From: Erythrobacter sp. UBA2510
GTDB taxonomy: Bacteria > Pseudomonadota > Alphaproteobacteria > Sphingomonadales > Sphingomonadaceae
NCBI GenBank assembly: GCA_002341345.1
Contig: DDNW01000003.1
Coordinates: forward strand, 375 to 25,456
Length of the DNA: 25,082 bases
Direction: 5' to 3'
Shown here piece by piece: positions 6,624 to 15,455 of the stretch (its first letter is position 1; the number at the start of each line of letters is the position of its first letter). The position numbers and the translations under genes were made by a program. Below the pieces are notes generated by a model, which saw nothing but the letters and a program-made list of their open reading frames with translations, searched no databases and was not told the origin of the DNA.

Positions 6624-7448
6624 TCAGCGCGGACCAAGTGCCCGTGCCAGCGCGACGAATTCGGCGATGGAGAGCGTTTCGGCGCGCCGCTCCGGGGCGA
6701 TCCCCAGCGACTCCATTGCCGCCAGGGCGCCGGATACGCCCTTGAGTGACTGGCGCAGCATCTTGCGCCGCTGCCCGAACGCCGCCTCGGTAATGCGCGA
6801 GAGCGTCACCGCCTGAATGTCCTCGGGGGCAGCGGCAGGCACGACATGGACAACGGCGCTCATCACCTTGGGCGGTGGGGTGAAGGCGCTGCGATGGACC
6901 TTCATCGCCAGCTTCGCCTCTGCCCGCCACTGCGCCAGCACCGCCAGCCGTCCATATGTGCCCGAGCCCGGTGCGGCGACGATCCGGTCGGCCACCTCGC
7001 GCTGGAACATCAGCGTGAGCGAGGTCCATGCGGGCGGCCAGTCCTGCCCGTCCATCCAGCGGGTGAACAGCGCGGTGCCGACATTGTAGGGCAGGTTGGA
7101 GGCAATCGCGAAAGGCTCGCCCATCAGCGCCGCATGATCGACTTCGAGTGCGTCGCCTTCGATCACGCGGAGCTTGCCCGGAAAGGCCTCGGCCAACTCC
7201 GCGAGCGCGGGCAGGCAGCGCGCATCGCGTTCGATTGCGGTCACGCGCGCCCCGGCCCTGAGCAAGGCGCGCGTCAGCCCGCCCGGACCCGGCCCGATTT
7301 CGAGTACGGCCTTGTCGGTCAGCTCGCCCGGAATGCGGGCGATGCGGTCCAGCAATTGTTCGTCGAGCAGGAAGTTCTGCCCCAGCGCCTTGGAGGCGGA
7401 GAGTCCGTGTTTCGCGATGACCTCGCGCAACGGGGGCAGATCAGCCAT
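6624..7448 (-). CDS. rsmA: 16S rRNA dimethyladenosine transferase
   Basis: Dimethylates the two adjacent adenines in the 3' terminal helix 45 of 16S rRNA, using S-adenosylmethionine. The 274-residue protein has the family marks: KALGQNFL at the N-terminus, SAM motif [13 protein letters not shown], the acidic ribose-binding VTAIERD, and catalytic motif IV SNLPYNV. The C-terminal part has [14 protein letters not shown] chose the ATG at 7448 (MADLPPL); it overlaps the pdxA stop by 8 bases, so the two are probably coupled. A more upstream start adds six residues. It is the last gene of the lptD-surA-pdxA-rsmA cluster, a conserved order in proteobacteria. Confidence 0.96.
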   Translation of the reverse strand: MADLPPLREVIAKHGLSASKALGQNFLLDEQLLDRIARIPGELTDKAVLEIGPGPGGLTRALLRAGARVTAIERDARCLPALAELAEAFPGKLRVIEGDALEVDHAALMGEPFAIASNLPYNVGTALFTRWMDGQDWPPAWTSLTLMFQREVADRIVAAPGSGTYGRLAVLAQWRAEAKLAMKVHRSAFTPPPKVMSAVVHVVPAAAPEDIQAVTLSRITEAAFGQRRKMLRQSLKGVSGALAAMESLGIAPERRAETLSIAEFVALARALGPR

Positions 7449-8448
7449 TGCGTCGCCGTGCGGCAATTTCGCCCGCCATGCGCAATGCAGCGATCATCGC
7501 GCCCGGATCGGCGATCCCTCTGCCTGCGATATCGAAAGCGGTGCCATGATCGGGCGAGGTGCGCACGATCGACAAGCCGAGCGTGACATTGACCCCCTTG
7601 TCGAAGTCGAGCGTCTTCAAGGGGATCAGCGCCTGATCGTGATACATGGCGAGCGCCACGTCATAAGTGGCGCGCTTGTGCGGGGCGAACATCGTATCGG
7701 CAGGGTGGGGGCCGCTGGCGTCGATCCCCTCTGCGCGCAGCTGGGTAATGGCGGTTGCTATCACTTCCCTATCCTCGCCCCCCATCCGGCCTTCCTCGCC
7801 TGCATGCGGGTTGAGGCCGCACAGCGCGAGGTGCGGCGCGGCAATCCCGTAATCCTCCTGCAAGGCCAAGGCCACGATCCGCGCGCGGCGCACAATCAGA
7901 TCGGTGGTGAGCAGGCCCGGGACCTCGGCCAGCGGCACATGCACGGTCAGCGGGACGGCCTTCAGGCTGGGCCCGGCAAGCATCATCACCGCATCCTCCG
8001 CCGCCAGCCCGCAGGCATGGGCGAGGAATTCGGTCTGGCCCGGAAAGACAAAGCCCGTGCGCGCCAGTTCGGCCTTGGCAACCGGGGCGGTGACCACGGC
8101 CCCGGCGAGCCCTTCGCTTGCCAGATGGACCGCGCTGCCGAGCGAATGGAGCGCGAGCGCAGCGCCTGCCGCGCAGGGTTCGCCGGGCGAATAGAACGAG
8201 TCCTCATCGCCCAGCACGGGCAGGGCGGTCGCGAAGGCCGTGAGCGATTCGGCAGGCGTGGCGACCTTGATGACGGGCACCTGCAGACCGCGTAGCGCCG
8301 CTGCTTCGGCCAGCACATTGGCGCCGCCCAGCACGACGAAGGGCGCCAGCCCTTCCGTCGCACGCCGCGCCCACGCCTCGGCAATCAGTTCGGGGCCGAT
8401 GCCCGCCGGATCGCCGATCGAGACGGCCAGCGGCAGGGGGCCGGTCAC
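7441..8448 (-). CDS. pdxA: 4-hydroxythreonine-4-phosphate dehydrogenase
   Basis: Oxidises 4-phosphohydroxy-L-threonine with NAD in pyridoxal phosphate synthesis; a cytosolic, metal-dependent enzyme. The 335-residue length is normal. Visible marks are [11 protein letters not shown] near the N-terminus, [11 protein letters not shown], the GLNPHAGE metal-site motif and [11 protein letters not shown] with the second metal ligand His, then HGTAFDIAG near the end. The GTG start lies 4 bases after the surA stop and the stop overlaps rsmA, so it sits inside one transcript. Confidence 0.96.
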   Translation of the reverse strand: MTGPLPLAVSIGDPAGIGPELIAEAWARRATEGLAPFVVLGGANVLAEAAALRGLQVPVIKVATPAESLTAFATALPVLGDEDSFYSPGEPCAAGAALALHSLGSAVHLASEGLAGAVVTAPVAKAELARTGFVFPGQTEFLAHACGLAAEDAVMMLAGPSLKAVPLTVHVPLAEVPGLLTTDLIVRRARIVALALQEDYGIAAPHLALCGLNPHAGEEGRMGGEDREVIATAITQLRAEGIDASGPHPADTMFAPHKRATYDVALAMYHDQALIPLKTLDFDKGVNVTLGLSIVRTSPDHGTAFDIAGRGIADPGAMIAALRMAGEIAARRRNG

Positions 8449-8452
8449 AGCG

Positions 8453-9850
8453 TCAATTATACTCGATCACGGCGTCGCGTCGCAGGTCGCGCAGATAGCG
8501 CTGGGCACGGCGATTGACGCGTTCGGTCTCGAGCTGGTTCATGAGCGTGTCGTAATCCGGCGCACTCTGCGAGGGCGGATCGTCGCGGCCGCACAGGATC
8601 AGGACGCGCACGCCCTCTTCCAGAGAGCCGAAGGGCGGGGTGGCCTCCCCGACATTGAGGCCCAGCACGATGTTCTGCAGCGCCTCGGGCAGCGCGCGGA
8701 CCGCGATCTGGTCATTATCGACCGTGTTCGCGCCGATTGCGGCGGCCTTGGCATCGGCATCGCCGCAGCCATTGATGCCCTGCACGCCCTGCGCAAACAA
8801 ATCGGCGCGGGCCTGCGCCGCCTCGGGCGTGGTGCCCGGTGCGAAATCGATCGAAATCTGCTTCAGGCTGAGCAGCGCATCGCGCGGGTCGGCCATGCCG
8901 ACCTGGCGCCGGTCGATCAGCAGCAGGATCGAATAGCCACCCGGAATCTCGATCGGGCCGACCAGCTGGCCGGGCGTCAATTGCGCCGCGGCCGCTTCCA
9001 GCTGCGGGTTCTGCAATTGCTCGAGCCTGATCCAGCCGAGGTCGCCGCCGACCGCTTTGGTCGAGGCTTCGGAGAATTGCCGTGCATAGGCGACGAAGCT
9101 GCCGCCCTGCCGCAGCTGCTCGACGATCTGCTGCGCGTTGGCGCGGACCTGTTCCTGGTTGGTATTATTGGCCGAGAGGTAGATCTCGCCGATCCGGTAT
9201 TCGAACGTGCCGCGCGATTGCTGCATCTGTTCGTAGAGTTCGGTGACCTCGCCCGACGAGACGTTGACGAAGGGTTCGACATTGCGGCGCAGTAGCCGGT
9301 CCCATGCCAGCTCACCCTCGATCTGGCGCTTGAGCGAGCGCGGCGAGGAACCGATCGATTCCAGATATTCCGCCAGCTGGTCGGTGGTCATGTTGAGCTG
9401 GCCGGTGGCATAGCGCTGGTATGCGCCATCGACCTCGTCCTGCTCGACGGCCATTTCCTGTGCGGCAGCCTCCTGAATCTGGATCGTCTCGTCGATCAGA
9501 TTGCGCAGCACCTGCAGGCGCAGGCGCTGGATTTCTTCCTCGGGAAAATCGACCCCGCGATTGGCCGCCATGATCAGCGCCATGCGCTGTTCGACATCGG
9601 TGCCGGTGACGATGCTGCCATTGACGCGCGCGGTCGCGCGCCGCTCGTTCGGATTCGCATTTCCCATCACCTGGAAGTTTTCCGGGATGTTGAAATTGTC
9701 GGTGCCGGTCGAGGCGGCCTGCGCGGCGGCGCGCTGCTCCAGGGCGGGCTGCACGGCGAAGCCGGTGGCGATGAGCGCTCCGGCCATGGCACAAAGCCCT
9801 AACTTGCGGCCCATCCTGATTCCCGGTGCTTTTTTCGCGATCGCTGTCAC
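8453..9850 (-). CDS. surA: Periplasmic chaperone / peptidyl-prolyl isomerase SurA
   Basis: Escorts outer-membrane proteins such as LptD through the periplasm. The 465-residue product starts with a signal peptide, preceded by a basic stretch. An N-terminal chaperone domain follows (VNGSIVTGTDVEQRMAL, then RNLIDETIQIQEA). One parvulin-type domain is clear at about residues 215-325 (RIGEIYLSA, FSEASTKAVGGDLGWI, IPGGYSILLLIDRR). A second, weaker parvulin-like part follows. The frame opens with GTG at 9850; an ATG at 9814 would give a shorter, more standard signal peptide, so the exact start is open. It is the second gene of the lptD cluster. Confidence 0.93.
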   Translation of the reverse strand: MTAIAKKAPGIRMGRKLGLCAMAGALIATGFAVQPALEQRAAAQAASTGTDNFNIPENFQVMGNANPNERRATARVNGSIVTGTDVEQRMALIMAANRGVDFPEEEIQRLRLQVLRNLIDETIQIQEAAAQEMAVEQDEVDGAYQRYATGQLNMTTDQLAEYLESIGSSPRSLKRQIEGELAWDRLLRRNVEPFVNVSSGEVTELYEQMQQSRGTFEYRIGEIYLSANNTNQEQVRANAQQIVEQLRQGGSFVAYARQFSEASTKAVGGDLGWIRLEQLQNPQLEAAAAQLTPGQLVGPIEIPGGYSILLLIDRRQVGMADPRDALLSLKQISIDFAPGTTPEAAQARADLFAQGVQGINGCGDADAKAAAIGANTVDNDQIAVRALPEALQNIVLGLNVGEATPPFGSLEEGVRVLILCGRDDPPSQSAPDYDTLMNQLETERVNRRAQRYLRDLRRDAVIEYN

Positions 9851-10032
9851 GTTGCTTTGTCGTCCTGTCGATGGCGCACCGCGAGGGCGCGCATTGAGTT
9901 CCGTGTGCCCGATGGCGGGGCGCGGCTTAACCCAAGCTTAGCCCGTTTCACCCTTCCGAAAGAGCGGGAGGGCGGGCCTTAACCGCTTTGTCCGCTTCTG
10001 CCAATCGCGACGCGCCTGATTGCGACAGCTCG
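9851..10032 (-). other. Gap between lptD and surA
   Basis: 182 bases without a gene inside a cluster that is otherwise tightly packed. On the minus strand, CCCGC near 9964-9968 is followed by TTTCGG, AAGGGTG and CGGGC, so a loose hairpin is possible. Several TTAA words occur (9929, 9979, 10033). A secondary promoter for surA-pdxA-rsmA could lie here, but I see no convincing -35/-10 pair. Confidence 0.3.
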
Positions 10033-12306
10033 TTAAATCCCGATATTGCGCAGCGCGAAGTAGACGCGGAACGAATTGCCGCTGCGCGCATCGGCCACGT
10101 CGAAGTAATCGCGCCGCCAGGTGATACCGAGGTCGAGGCAATCGTCCGAATAGGCGATGCCAAGGCGGGTACGCAAAGGTTCGAAGCCGTCGGCAGTATT
10201 GGTGATGTCCTCCTCTGCATCGGTCAGGTTGACCACGGCGGAGCCGAAGATCGACCAGTAGCGGGCAAAGGCGACGCGGCCTGCGACGCGCACCTCCTCA
10301 CGGTCCTGCAAATCCTCGAAATTGCGGTCGATGTCGCGGTTGAGCCTGAGATAGCCCATTTCCAGATAGGTCCGGTCGCTGCCGATTGTGGCGTCGAATT
10401 CGTTGCGGCGAACGGCAAGGTTATCCTTGTCGAGCCGGAAGCGGTGAGTGAGCTTCAGGAAGTCGCGATAGCGCACCTCGGTCCGGCCCACGAAGTCGGA
10501 GAATTGCTCGTTCAGACCGGTGCCGTCGGGAAACAGCGTCTGCTGGTCGGTCAGGCGATAGGATTGGCCGATGGTGGTTTCCAGCCGCCAGCCGGGCATG
10601 GTCAGCTGCCAGTCGAACCCATAGGTGACGCGCGCGCCTTCTTCCACGCGGTCGTAGCCGGGGAAACGGTTGAGCGCGAAGAGGTTGCTGTCTTCGAGGT
10701 CGATCGCGCGCGCATCCTCGTTCGGGATCTCGAGGTTACGGATATTCGGCGTGGCGACCAGCTGTACGCGCGGGGTCAGGATCTGCGTGCCGCCGAGCAG
10801 TTCGCCGATCAGTGGCCATTTGACGTCCAGCGCGCCGATGGCGATCCCGCGTGTCTGCCAGCCTGCGTTACCGCGATAAAGCTCGGTCTCCGTCAGGAGA
10901 TTGCCGGTCGAGTGGTAGACGTCGCCCCGCACCATCCCGGTCAGCGTGACCTCCTGCCCCCATGGCGTGACGCGGCGCATGTCCCATTGCGCGCGGGCAA
11001 AGGCGCGTTGCGTATCCTGCCCCTCGGCCCGCGTGATCGCCAGCGTATTGGCCTGAAACATGACCGATCCGCCCAGCACCTTGTCCTGCAGGCGACGGCG
11101 ATAATCGATCAGCGGCAGCGCCAGCGGGACCGTGTCCTGCTCGGTCTGCACCAGCAGCGCCTGCGTGGCCCAGCCCTGAATGGTGAGGTAACTGGCCTCG
11201 TCGATCCGCTCGACATTGACGGTCGAGCGCAGGCGATCCTCGCGGCTGATGTCATAACGGCGCAGGAAGGTCCGGTCGCTCGCCACCCGCAGCGAGGTTT
11301 CGAGGCTCCAGTTCTCGTCGAACTGGAACCGGCCATTGGCAAACAGATAGCCGCGAATGTCCTCTTCGGTAGTCCGCTCGTTCGAGCGCAGGTCGATGCG
11401 TGTGCCATAGGTGGCATAGCCGGTGATCTGGAAAGCGCCGTTCTCGTTCAGCTGGCGATACTGGCCTGAAACCATCGGTGCGGTCTCGGTATAGACATAG
11501 CCCTTGAGCAGCAGATCGCGATTGGGCGCCATGCGCCAGTAATAGCCTTCCGAAAGCTCGAAGCCGTTCGAGGCGGTGATGCCGATTTCCGGGATCAGGA
11601 AGCCCGAATCCGCGCTGCTGTCGGCGCGCACCGACAGTCCGGGCATCGGCAGCAGGCGCATGCCGAACAGCTCCAGGAACGCGCCCTTGAACCGGATCCG
11701 CTGGGTCTGCGCATCGTAATAGACGCGCTCGGCCGTGACCCGCCAGCTTGGGTTCTTGGGGCAACCTTCCGCATCGACCACCGCGCAGGAAGAATAGGCT
11801 GCCTGCCGCAGCACGATGTCGCCGTCCTCGTTACGTTCGGCCTCGTTCGCGGCCATGCGCCCGCCCTCGCGGAAGGCCAGCAGCAGGCCGGTCATGGCGC
11901 CCGCCTTGAGGTCGTCGGTCAGTTCGAGATGATCGGTGAACAGCTGATTGCCGTTCTCGTCGACATAGCGGATATTGCCATCGGCCAGGATTTCGCCGGT
12001 TGTGCGGTTCCACGAGACCGCATCGGCGCGGACCGACTGATCGCCCGATTGCAACACCACATCGCCTGACGCGCTGACGATATCGGTTTCGTAATTGTAG
12101 GCGAGTTCGTCGGCCTCGAAGGCGATTTCGCGCTCTTCAGCCTCGCTCTGGCCCGCTTCGGTTCCGCTGGGTTCGGCCTGCTCATCCTGCGCCAATGCGA
12201 CGGCAGGCGTCATCAGCGCGGCCCCGAACAGCCCCAGCGCGCAGGCAAGTCTGGCGGGCCAGCGGAGGATTATGACCTGCTGCAGGGGCGTCAAGCTCGG
12301 GGGCAT
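10033..12306 (-). CDS. lptD: LPS-assembly outer-membrane protein LptD
   Basis: Forms the outer-membrane translocon that places lipopolysaccharide in the outer leaflet, with LptE. The 757-residue protein begins with a signal peptide (cut near ALAQ, about residue 40). The periplasmic OstA/LptA-like domain follows (EADELAYNYETDIVSASGDVVL, then ILADGNIRYVDENGN). The rest is the large beta-barrel, with the family marks AYSSC...GC near residue 175, IPEIGITASNGFELSEGYYW, and a last strand SFRVYFALRNIGI. Cys residues near 175 and 185 and one in SDDCLDLG near the C-terminus could form the disulfide known from E. coli; the C-terminal site has one Cys where E. coli has two. It is the first gene of the cluster, divergent from pepA. 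Confidence 0.96.
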   Translation of the reverse strand: MPPSLTPLQQVIILRWPARLACALGLFGAALMTPAVALAQDEQAEPSGTEAGQSEAEEREIAFEADELAYNYETDIVSASGDVVLQSGDQSVRADAVSWNRTTGEILADGNIRYVDENGNQLFTDHLELTDDLKAGAMTGLLLAFREGGRMAANEAERNEDGDIVLRQAAYSSCAVVDAEGCPKNPSWRVTAERVYYDAQTQRIRFKGAFLELFGMRLLPMPGLSVRADSSADSGFLIPEIGITASNGFELSEGYYWRMAPNRDLLLKGYVYTETAPMVSGQYRQLNENGAFQITGYATYGTRIDLRSNERTTEEDIRGYLFANGRFQFDENWSLETSLRVASDRTFLRRYDISREDRLRSTVNVERIDEASYLTIQGWATQALLVQTEQDTVPLALPLIDYRRRLQDKVLGGSVMFQANTLAITRAEGQDTQRAFARAQWDMRRVTPWGQEVTLTGMVRGDVYHSTGNLLTETELYRGNAGWQTRGIAIGALDVKWPLIGELLGGTQILTPRVQLVATPNIRNLEIPNEDARAIDLEDSNLFALNRFPGYDRVEEGARVTYGFDWQLTMPGWRLETTIGQSYRLTDQQTLFPDGTGLNEQFSDFVGRTEVRYRDFLKLTHRFRLDKDNLAVRRNEFDATIGSDRTYLEMGYLRLNRDIDRNFEDLQDREEVRVAGRVAFARYWSIFGSAVVNLTDAEEDITNTADGFEPLRTRLGIAYSDDCLDLGITWRRDYFDVADARSGNSFRVYFALRNIGI

Positions 12307-12410
12307 GACTTGCCTATCGCACCGCCCGCGCTTAACTGCAACGCCAACTGTCGCGCCCGAAAATCCTTATGTCGCGCGCGCTACCCGAGAACCCGAATTC
12401 CGGAGCCGTA

Positions 12411-13877
12411 ATGCAGATCACCTTCGCCAGCAGCAAAGACACCGCCACCCGCCTGGTTGCGCGCATCATCGCCAGGGACAGCTTTCCCGCCGACCTGCCT
12501 GCCCATGTGCGTGAGGGCGCCGAGGCGGCACGGTTCGCAGGCAAGGCCGGGCAGGTGTTCGAGACCTGGTACGAGGAAGGCGGCCGACTGGTGCGCCTTG
12601 CACTCGCCGGTTGCGGCAACGGCAATGGCGAGGCGCTGGCCGGCCATGCCGGGACGGAACGCGCCGGGGCCGCGCTGGCGGCGAAATACCTGACCTCGGG
12701 CGAGAGCGCGCTGGTGCTCGACCTGACCGGCAGCGGCCTGACCGCCGAGCAGACGGCTGGCGCGCTGGTCGGCCTGTCGTTGCGCTCGTGGCGCTGGGAC
12801 GCCTATCGCACCAAGCTGAAGGACGAACAGAAGCGCAGCCTCGACAAGGTTATTGTGATCGGCGCGCCCGACGGGGCGGAGGCCGCGTGGGACGTTGAAG
12901 CGGCCGTGGTCAAGGGCGTCGAATTCACCCGCGAACTGGTCACCGAGCCCGCCAATATCCTCTATCCTGAAAGCTTCGTCGCGCGCGCCAGGGAACGCTT
13001 TGCGGGCACCGGCGTCGCGATCGAGGTGCTGGGCGAAGACGAGATGCGCGAACTCGGGATGGGCGCCCTGCTGGGCGTCAGTCAGGGCTCGGTCCGCAAG
13101 CCGCAATTGCTGGTGATGAAGTGGCTCGGCGGCAAACCGGACGACAAGCCTGCTCTACTGGTGGGCAAGGGCGTCACCTTCGATACCGGCGGCATTTCGC
13201 TGAAGCCGCCTGCCGGCATGGAAGACATGAAGTGGGACATGGGCGGCGCAGGCGCGGTCACCGGCGCGATGCTGGCGATTGCCGGGCGCAAGGCCAAGGC
13301 CAATGTGATCGGCGTGTGCGGCCTTGTCGAGAACATGCCCGACGGCAATGCCCAGCGCCCCGGCGACGTGGTCACCACCATGTCGGGCCAGACGGTCGAG
13401 GTCATCAACACCGATGCCGAGGGACGCTTGGTGTTGTGCGATGCGATGACCTGGGCGCAGGGCCAGTTTGCGCCCGACGTCATGGTCGAGCTGTCCACCC
13501 TGACCGGCGCGATGATGATTGCGCTCGGCAGCGAGCACGGCGGCCTCTTCTCCAACAGCGACGCGCTGGCCGATCAACTGCTCGCCGCGGGCAAGGACAG
13601 CGGCGACAAATTGTGGCGCTTCCCGCTCTCGCCCGCCTACGACAAGCTGATCGATTCCCCGATTGCCGACATGAAGAACGTCGGGCCGCGCTATGCCGGG
13701 TCGATCACCGCCGCACAGTTCCTCCAGCGATTCGTGAACGAGGGCGTCGACTGGGCGCATCTCGACATTGCCGGGATGGTCTGGGCCGACAAGCCGGGGG
13801 CAACCTGGGACAAGGGCGCAACCGGTTATGGCGTGCGGCTGCTCGACCGCTTCGTGCGCGAGACGCGCGAGGGGTGA
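12411..13877 (+). CDS. pepA: Leucyl aminopeptidase (M17 family)
   Basis: A cytosolic dizinc or dimanganese aminopeptidase that removes N-terminal residues from peptides. The C-terminal catalytic domain is complete: VGKGVTFDTGGISLKP with metal and catalytic Lys/Asp residues, KWDMGGAGAV, and the family signature NTDAEGRLVLCDA. The N-terminal domain is the usual variable one. I chose the ATG at 12411 (MQITFAS), with CGGAG at 12401-12405, giving 488 residues; an upstream ATG at 12369 adds 14 residues without a good binding site. In E. coli PepA also acts as a DNA-binding recombination factor; nothing here shows that. It is followed by the tandem repeat and holC. Confidence 0.95.
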   Translation: MQITFASSKDTATRLVARIIARDSFPADLPAHVREGAEAARFAGKAGQVFETWYEEGGRLVRLALAGCGNGNGEALAGHAGTERAGAALAAKYLTSGESALVLDLTGSGLTAEQTAGALVGLSLRSWRWDAYRTKLKDEQKRSLDKVIVIGAPDGAEAAWDVEAAVVKGVEFTRELVTEPANILYPESFVARARERFAGTGVAIEVLGEDEMRELGMGALLGVSQGSVRKPQLLVMKWLGGKPDDKPALLVGKGVTFDTGGISLKPPAGMEDMKWDMGGAGAVTGAMLAIAGRKAKANVIGVCGLVENMPDGNAQRPGDVVTTMSGQTVEVINTDAEGRLVLCDAMTWAQGQFAPDVMVELSTLTGAMMIALGSEHGGLFSNSDALADQLLAAGKDSGDKLWRFPLSPAYDKLIDSPIADMKNVGPRYAGSITAAQFLQRFVNEGVDWAHLDIAGMVWADKPGATWDKGATGYGVRLLDRFVRETREG

Positions 13878-13886
13878 GGGATAGCC

Positions 13887-13988
13887 GCCTCAAGTAGCGA
13901 AGCGGTAGGCAGACAATCATGCCTCAAGTAGCGAAGCGGTAGGCAGAAAATCGTGCCACAAGTAGCGGAGCGGCAGGCAAACCGGAAT
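13887..13988 (+). repeat. Three-copy 34-bp tandem repeat between pepA and holC
   Basis: Units at 13887-13920, 13921-13954 and 13955-13988. Units 1 and 2 differ at only two bases; unit 3 is more diverged, especially at its 3' end. The core reads GCCTCAAGTAGCGAAGCGG, then TAGGCAGA. Each of units 1 and 2 has GCCT and AGGC 24 bases apart, able to pair as the base of a small hairpin. The period of 34 is not a multiple of three, and the array fills the gap almost exactly, from 9 bases after the pepA stop to the holC start codon. Confidence 0.9.
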
Positions 13989-14427
13989 GCGCGTCGATTT
14001 CTACCAACTGGCAGGCCTTGATCCGGCCAAGGCCACCGCGCAACTCGCGGGCAAGGCGGTCGAGGCGGGCCTGCGCGTGCTGGTGGTCGACGAGGACGAG
14101 GCGGGCCGGCAATCGCAATCGCGTGCGCTGTGGGAGCAGTCGCCCGAAGGGTTCCTTGCCAACGGGATCGCGGGCGGGGCGCATGATGCGCGCCAGCCGG
14201 TGCTGATTGCCGAGGAACCGACACCCGCCAACGGCGCCACGGTGCTGATCCTGGCCGATGGTCACTGGCGCGAGCCACCCGCGGCTTACGATCGGGTCAT
14301 GCTGCTGTTCGATCAGGAGAGCCTGGCGGGCGCGCGGGCGGCCTGGCGCTTGCTGGGCGAGCAGGACGGGGCGGAGCGGCGGTTCTGGAAACAGGATGAG
14401 CGGGGGCGCTGGGTCGAAGGACCTTAG
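13987..14427 (+). CDS. holC: DNA polymerase III chi subunit
   Basis: The chi subunit links the clamp loader (with psi, where present) to single-stranded DNA-binding protein at the replication fork. The 146-residue product has the family pattern: start MRVDFYQL, a VEAGLRVLVVDED strand after the first helix, LWEQSPEGFLANGI, then PVLIAEE, and the late AAYDRVMLLFDQES and ARAAWRLL. The ATG at 13987 overlaps the last bases of the tandem repeat; CGGA directly precedes it, and a stronger GGAG lies 16 bases ahead, too far to be ideal. The pepA-holC order is common in proteobacteria. Confidence 0.93.
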   Translation: MRVDFYQLAGLDPAKATAQLAGKAVEAGLRVLVVDEDEAGRQSQSRALWEQSPEGFLANGIAGGAHDARQPVLIAEEPTPANGATVLILADGHWREPPAAYDRVMLLFDQESLAGARAAWRLLGEQDGAERRFWKQDERGRWVEGP

Positions 14428-14535
14428 GTCGGCCGGATAGGCCATAGTGGGTAGGAGGCTGTGCTTGCCCCTTGAGGATTGTGGCGCTAGTGCGCGCGCC
14501 AACTCATCTTCCGACATATATCCAAGGACAAGACC

Positions 14536-14958
14536 ATGGCGGTTACCCGCACCTTTTCGATCATCAAGCCCGACGCCACCCGCCGCAATCTCACGGGCGC
14601 CGTCACCAAGATGCTGGAAGAAGCGGGCCTGCGGGTCGTCGCCTCCAAGCGCATCCAGATGACTCGCGAACAGGCCGAGGGTTTCTATGCAGTGCACAAG
14701 GAACGCCCCTTTTACGGCGAGCTGTGCGACTTCATGACCAGCGGCCCGGTCGTGGTGCAGGTGCTCGAAGGAGAGGACGCCGTGAAGCGCAACCGCGACG
14801 TCATGGGCGCGACCAACCCGGCTGACGCCGCCGAGGGCACAATCCGCAAGACCTATGCCGAATCGATCGAGGCGAACTCGGTTCACGGTTCGGACAGCGA
14901 CGAGAATGCGGCGATCGAGATCGCCTTCTTCTTCACGCCAGAAGAGATCGTCGGCTAA
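14536..14958 (+). CDS. ndk: Nucleoside diphosphate kinase
   Basis: Transfers the gamma phosphate between nucleoside triphosphates and diphosphates through a phospho-histidine; cytosolic oligomer. The 140-residue product is the standard length. It starts [18 protein letters not shown], has a [14 protein letters not shown] stretch and [15 protein letters not shown], and the active-site motif NSVHGSDS with the catalytic His. AAGGA lies 7-12 bases before the ATG. It follows holC by 108 bases; I see no convincing promoter in that gap. It ends in a clear terminator. Confidence 0.97.
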   Translation: MAVTRTFSIIKPDATRRNLTGAVTKMLEEAGLRVVASKRIQMTREQAEGFYAVHKERPFYGELCDFMTSGPVVVQVLEGEDAVKRNRDVMGATNPADAAEGTIRKTYAESIEANSVHGSDSDENAAIEIAFFFTPEEIVG

Positions 14959-14979
14959 CCCTGACCCTAGTCTGATCTC

Positions 14980-15018
14980 GAAAGGGCCTCCGAACGTGTT
15001 TCGGGGGCCTTTTGTTTT
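14980..15018 (+). terminator. Rho-independent terminator after ndk
   Basis: AAAGGGCCTCCGAA (14981-14994) pairs with TTTCGGGGGCCTTT (14999-15012) around CGTG, with a G-T wobble, and ends in TTTTGTTTT. It starts 22 bases after the ndk stop. Confidence 0.9.
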
Positions 15019-15058
15019 GGGCGTGGCTGCTCTATCTTTCGTGCAAAGGAGTAGAGGT

Positions 15059-15304
15059 ATGAAAGGCATGGGTGAGAGCGGCGAGGATTGCCCGTTCGAA
15101 TTCAACTTCGACCCGACGACCTTCAAGGTCGGGGATGTTGTCAGCTACCGTGTCACCGGAAGCCTGGAAGGCTTTCCCTTCGTCGGCACGCTGGTCGAGG
15201 TTCACGCGGATCACGTCGTCATTCAGGGCGATCCGAACGATCCGGGACAGCTATACCGCGGCACGCGCGAGGATCGCCCGGTGGTCGAGTTCGAGCAGAT
15301 ATGA
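15059..15304 (+). CDS. Hypothetical 81-residue protein
   Basis: Starts MKGMGESGEDCPFEF. AAAGGAG (15045-15051) lies 7 bases before the ATG at 15059, one of the best ribosome binding sites in the window. The frame is also open upstream through the ndk terminator, but that part is not coding. The protein is small, acidic and probably soluble. It is rich in beta-prone stretches (FKVGDVVSYRVTG, FVGTLVEVHADHVVIQG, RPVVEFEQI), which suggests a small SH3-like or OB-like barrel of about 65 residues; that is inference. No family recognised. It directly follows the ndk terminator, so it needs its own promoter. Confidence 0.65.
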   Translation: MKGMGESGEDCPFEFNFDPTTFKVGDVVSYRVTGSLEGFPFVGTLVEVHADHVVIQGDPNDPGQLYRGTREDRPVVEFEQI

Positions 15305-15387
15305 ATCGTCGCGAACGCAATAAGGCTCATGCCGAATTCGTGAGGTCATTTCCTGGATCGATGTTATAAACGCCCGATAATCAGCGG

Positions 15388-15406
15388 AAAAACCGGAGAA
15401 ATCCGG
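15388..15406 (-). terminator. Minus-strand hairpin with T-run
   Basis: On the minus strand CCGGA (15406-15402), TTTC, TCCGG (15397-15393), then TTTTT (15392-15388). It has the form of a short rho-independent terminator. The nearest minus-strand gene upstream is purN, whose stop is about 480 bases away with a plus-strand gene in between. On the plus strand the same bases form a CCGGA-GAAA-TCCGG hairpin about 50 bases ahead of the SnoaL-like gene. Confidence 0.45.
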
Positions 15407-15455
15407 CGGACTCGCTCGAGTCGCGCAACGTTCGCGCCGGTACCGGAGCCGCGTT

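Noticed and set aside
9988..11469. 493-codon open frame on the plus strand inside lptD
   Set aside because: Antisense to a complete, well recognised lptD; the translation has no family features and reflects GC-biased third positions.
13887..13988. Possible CRISPR array
   Set aside because: The units are directly contiguous with no unique spacers, and no cas gene is nearby.
15301..15369. 22-codon frame starting in an ATGA overlap with the 81-residue gene
   Set aside because: Very short, no separate evidence of coding and no recognisable feature; the overlap could be chance.
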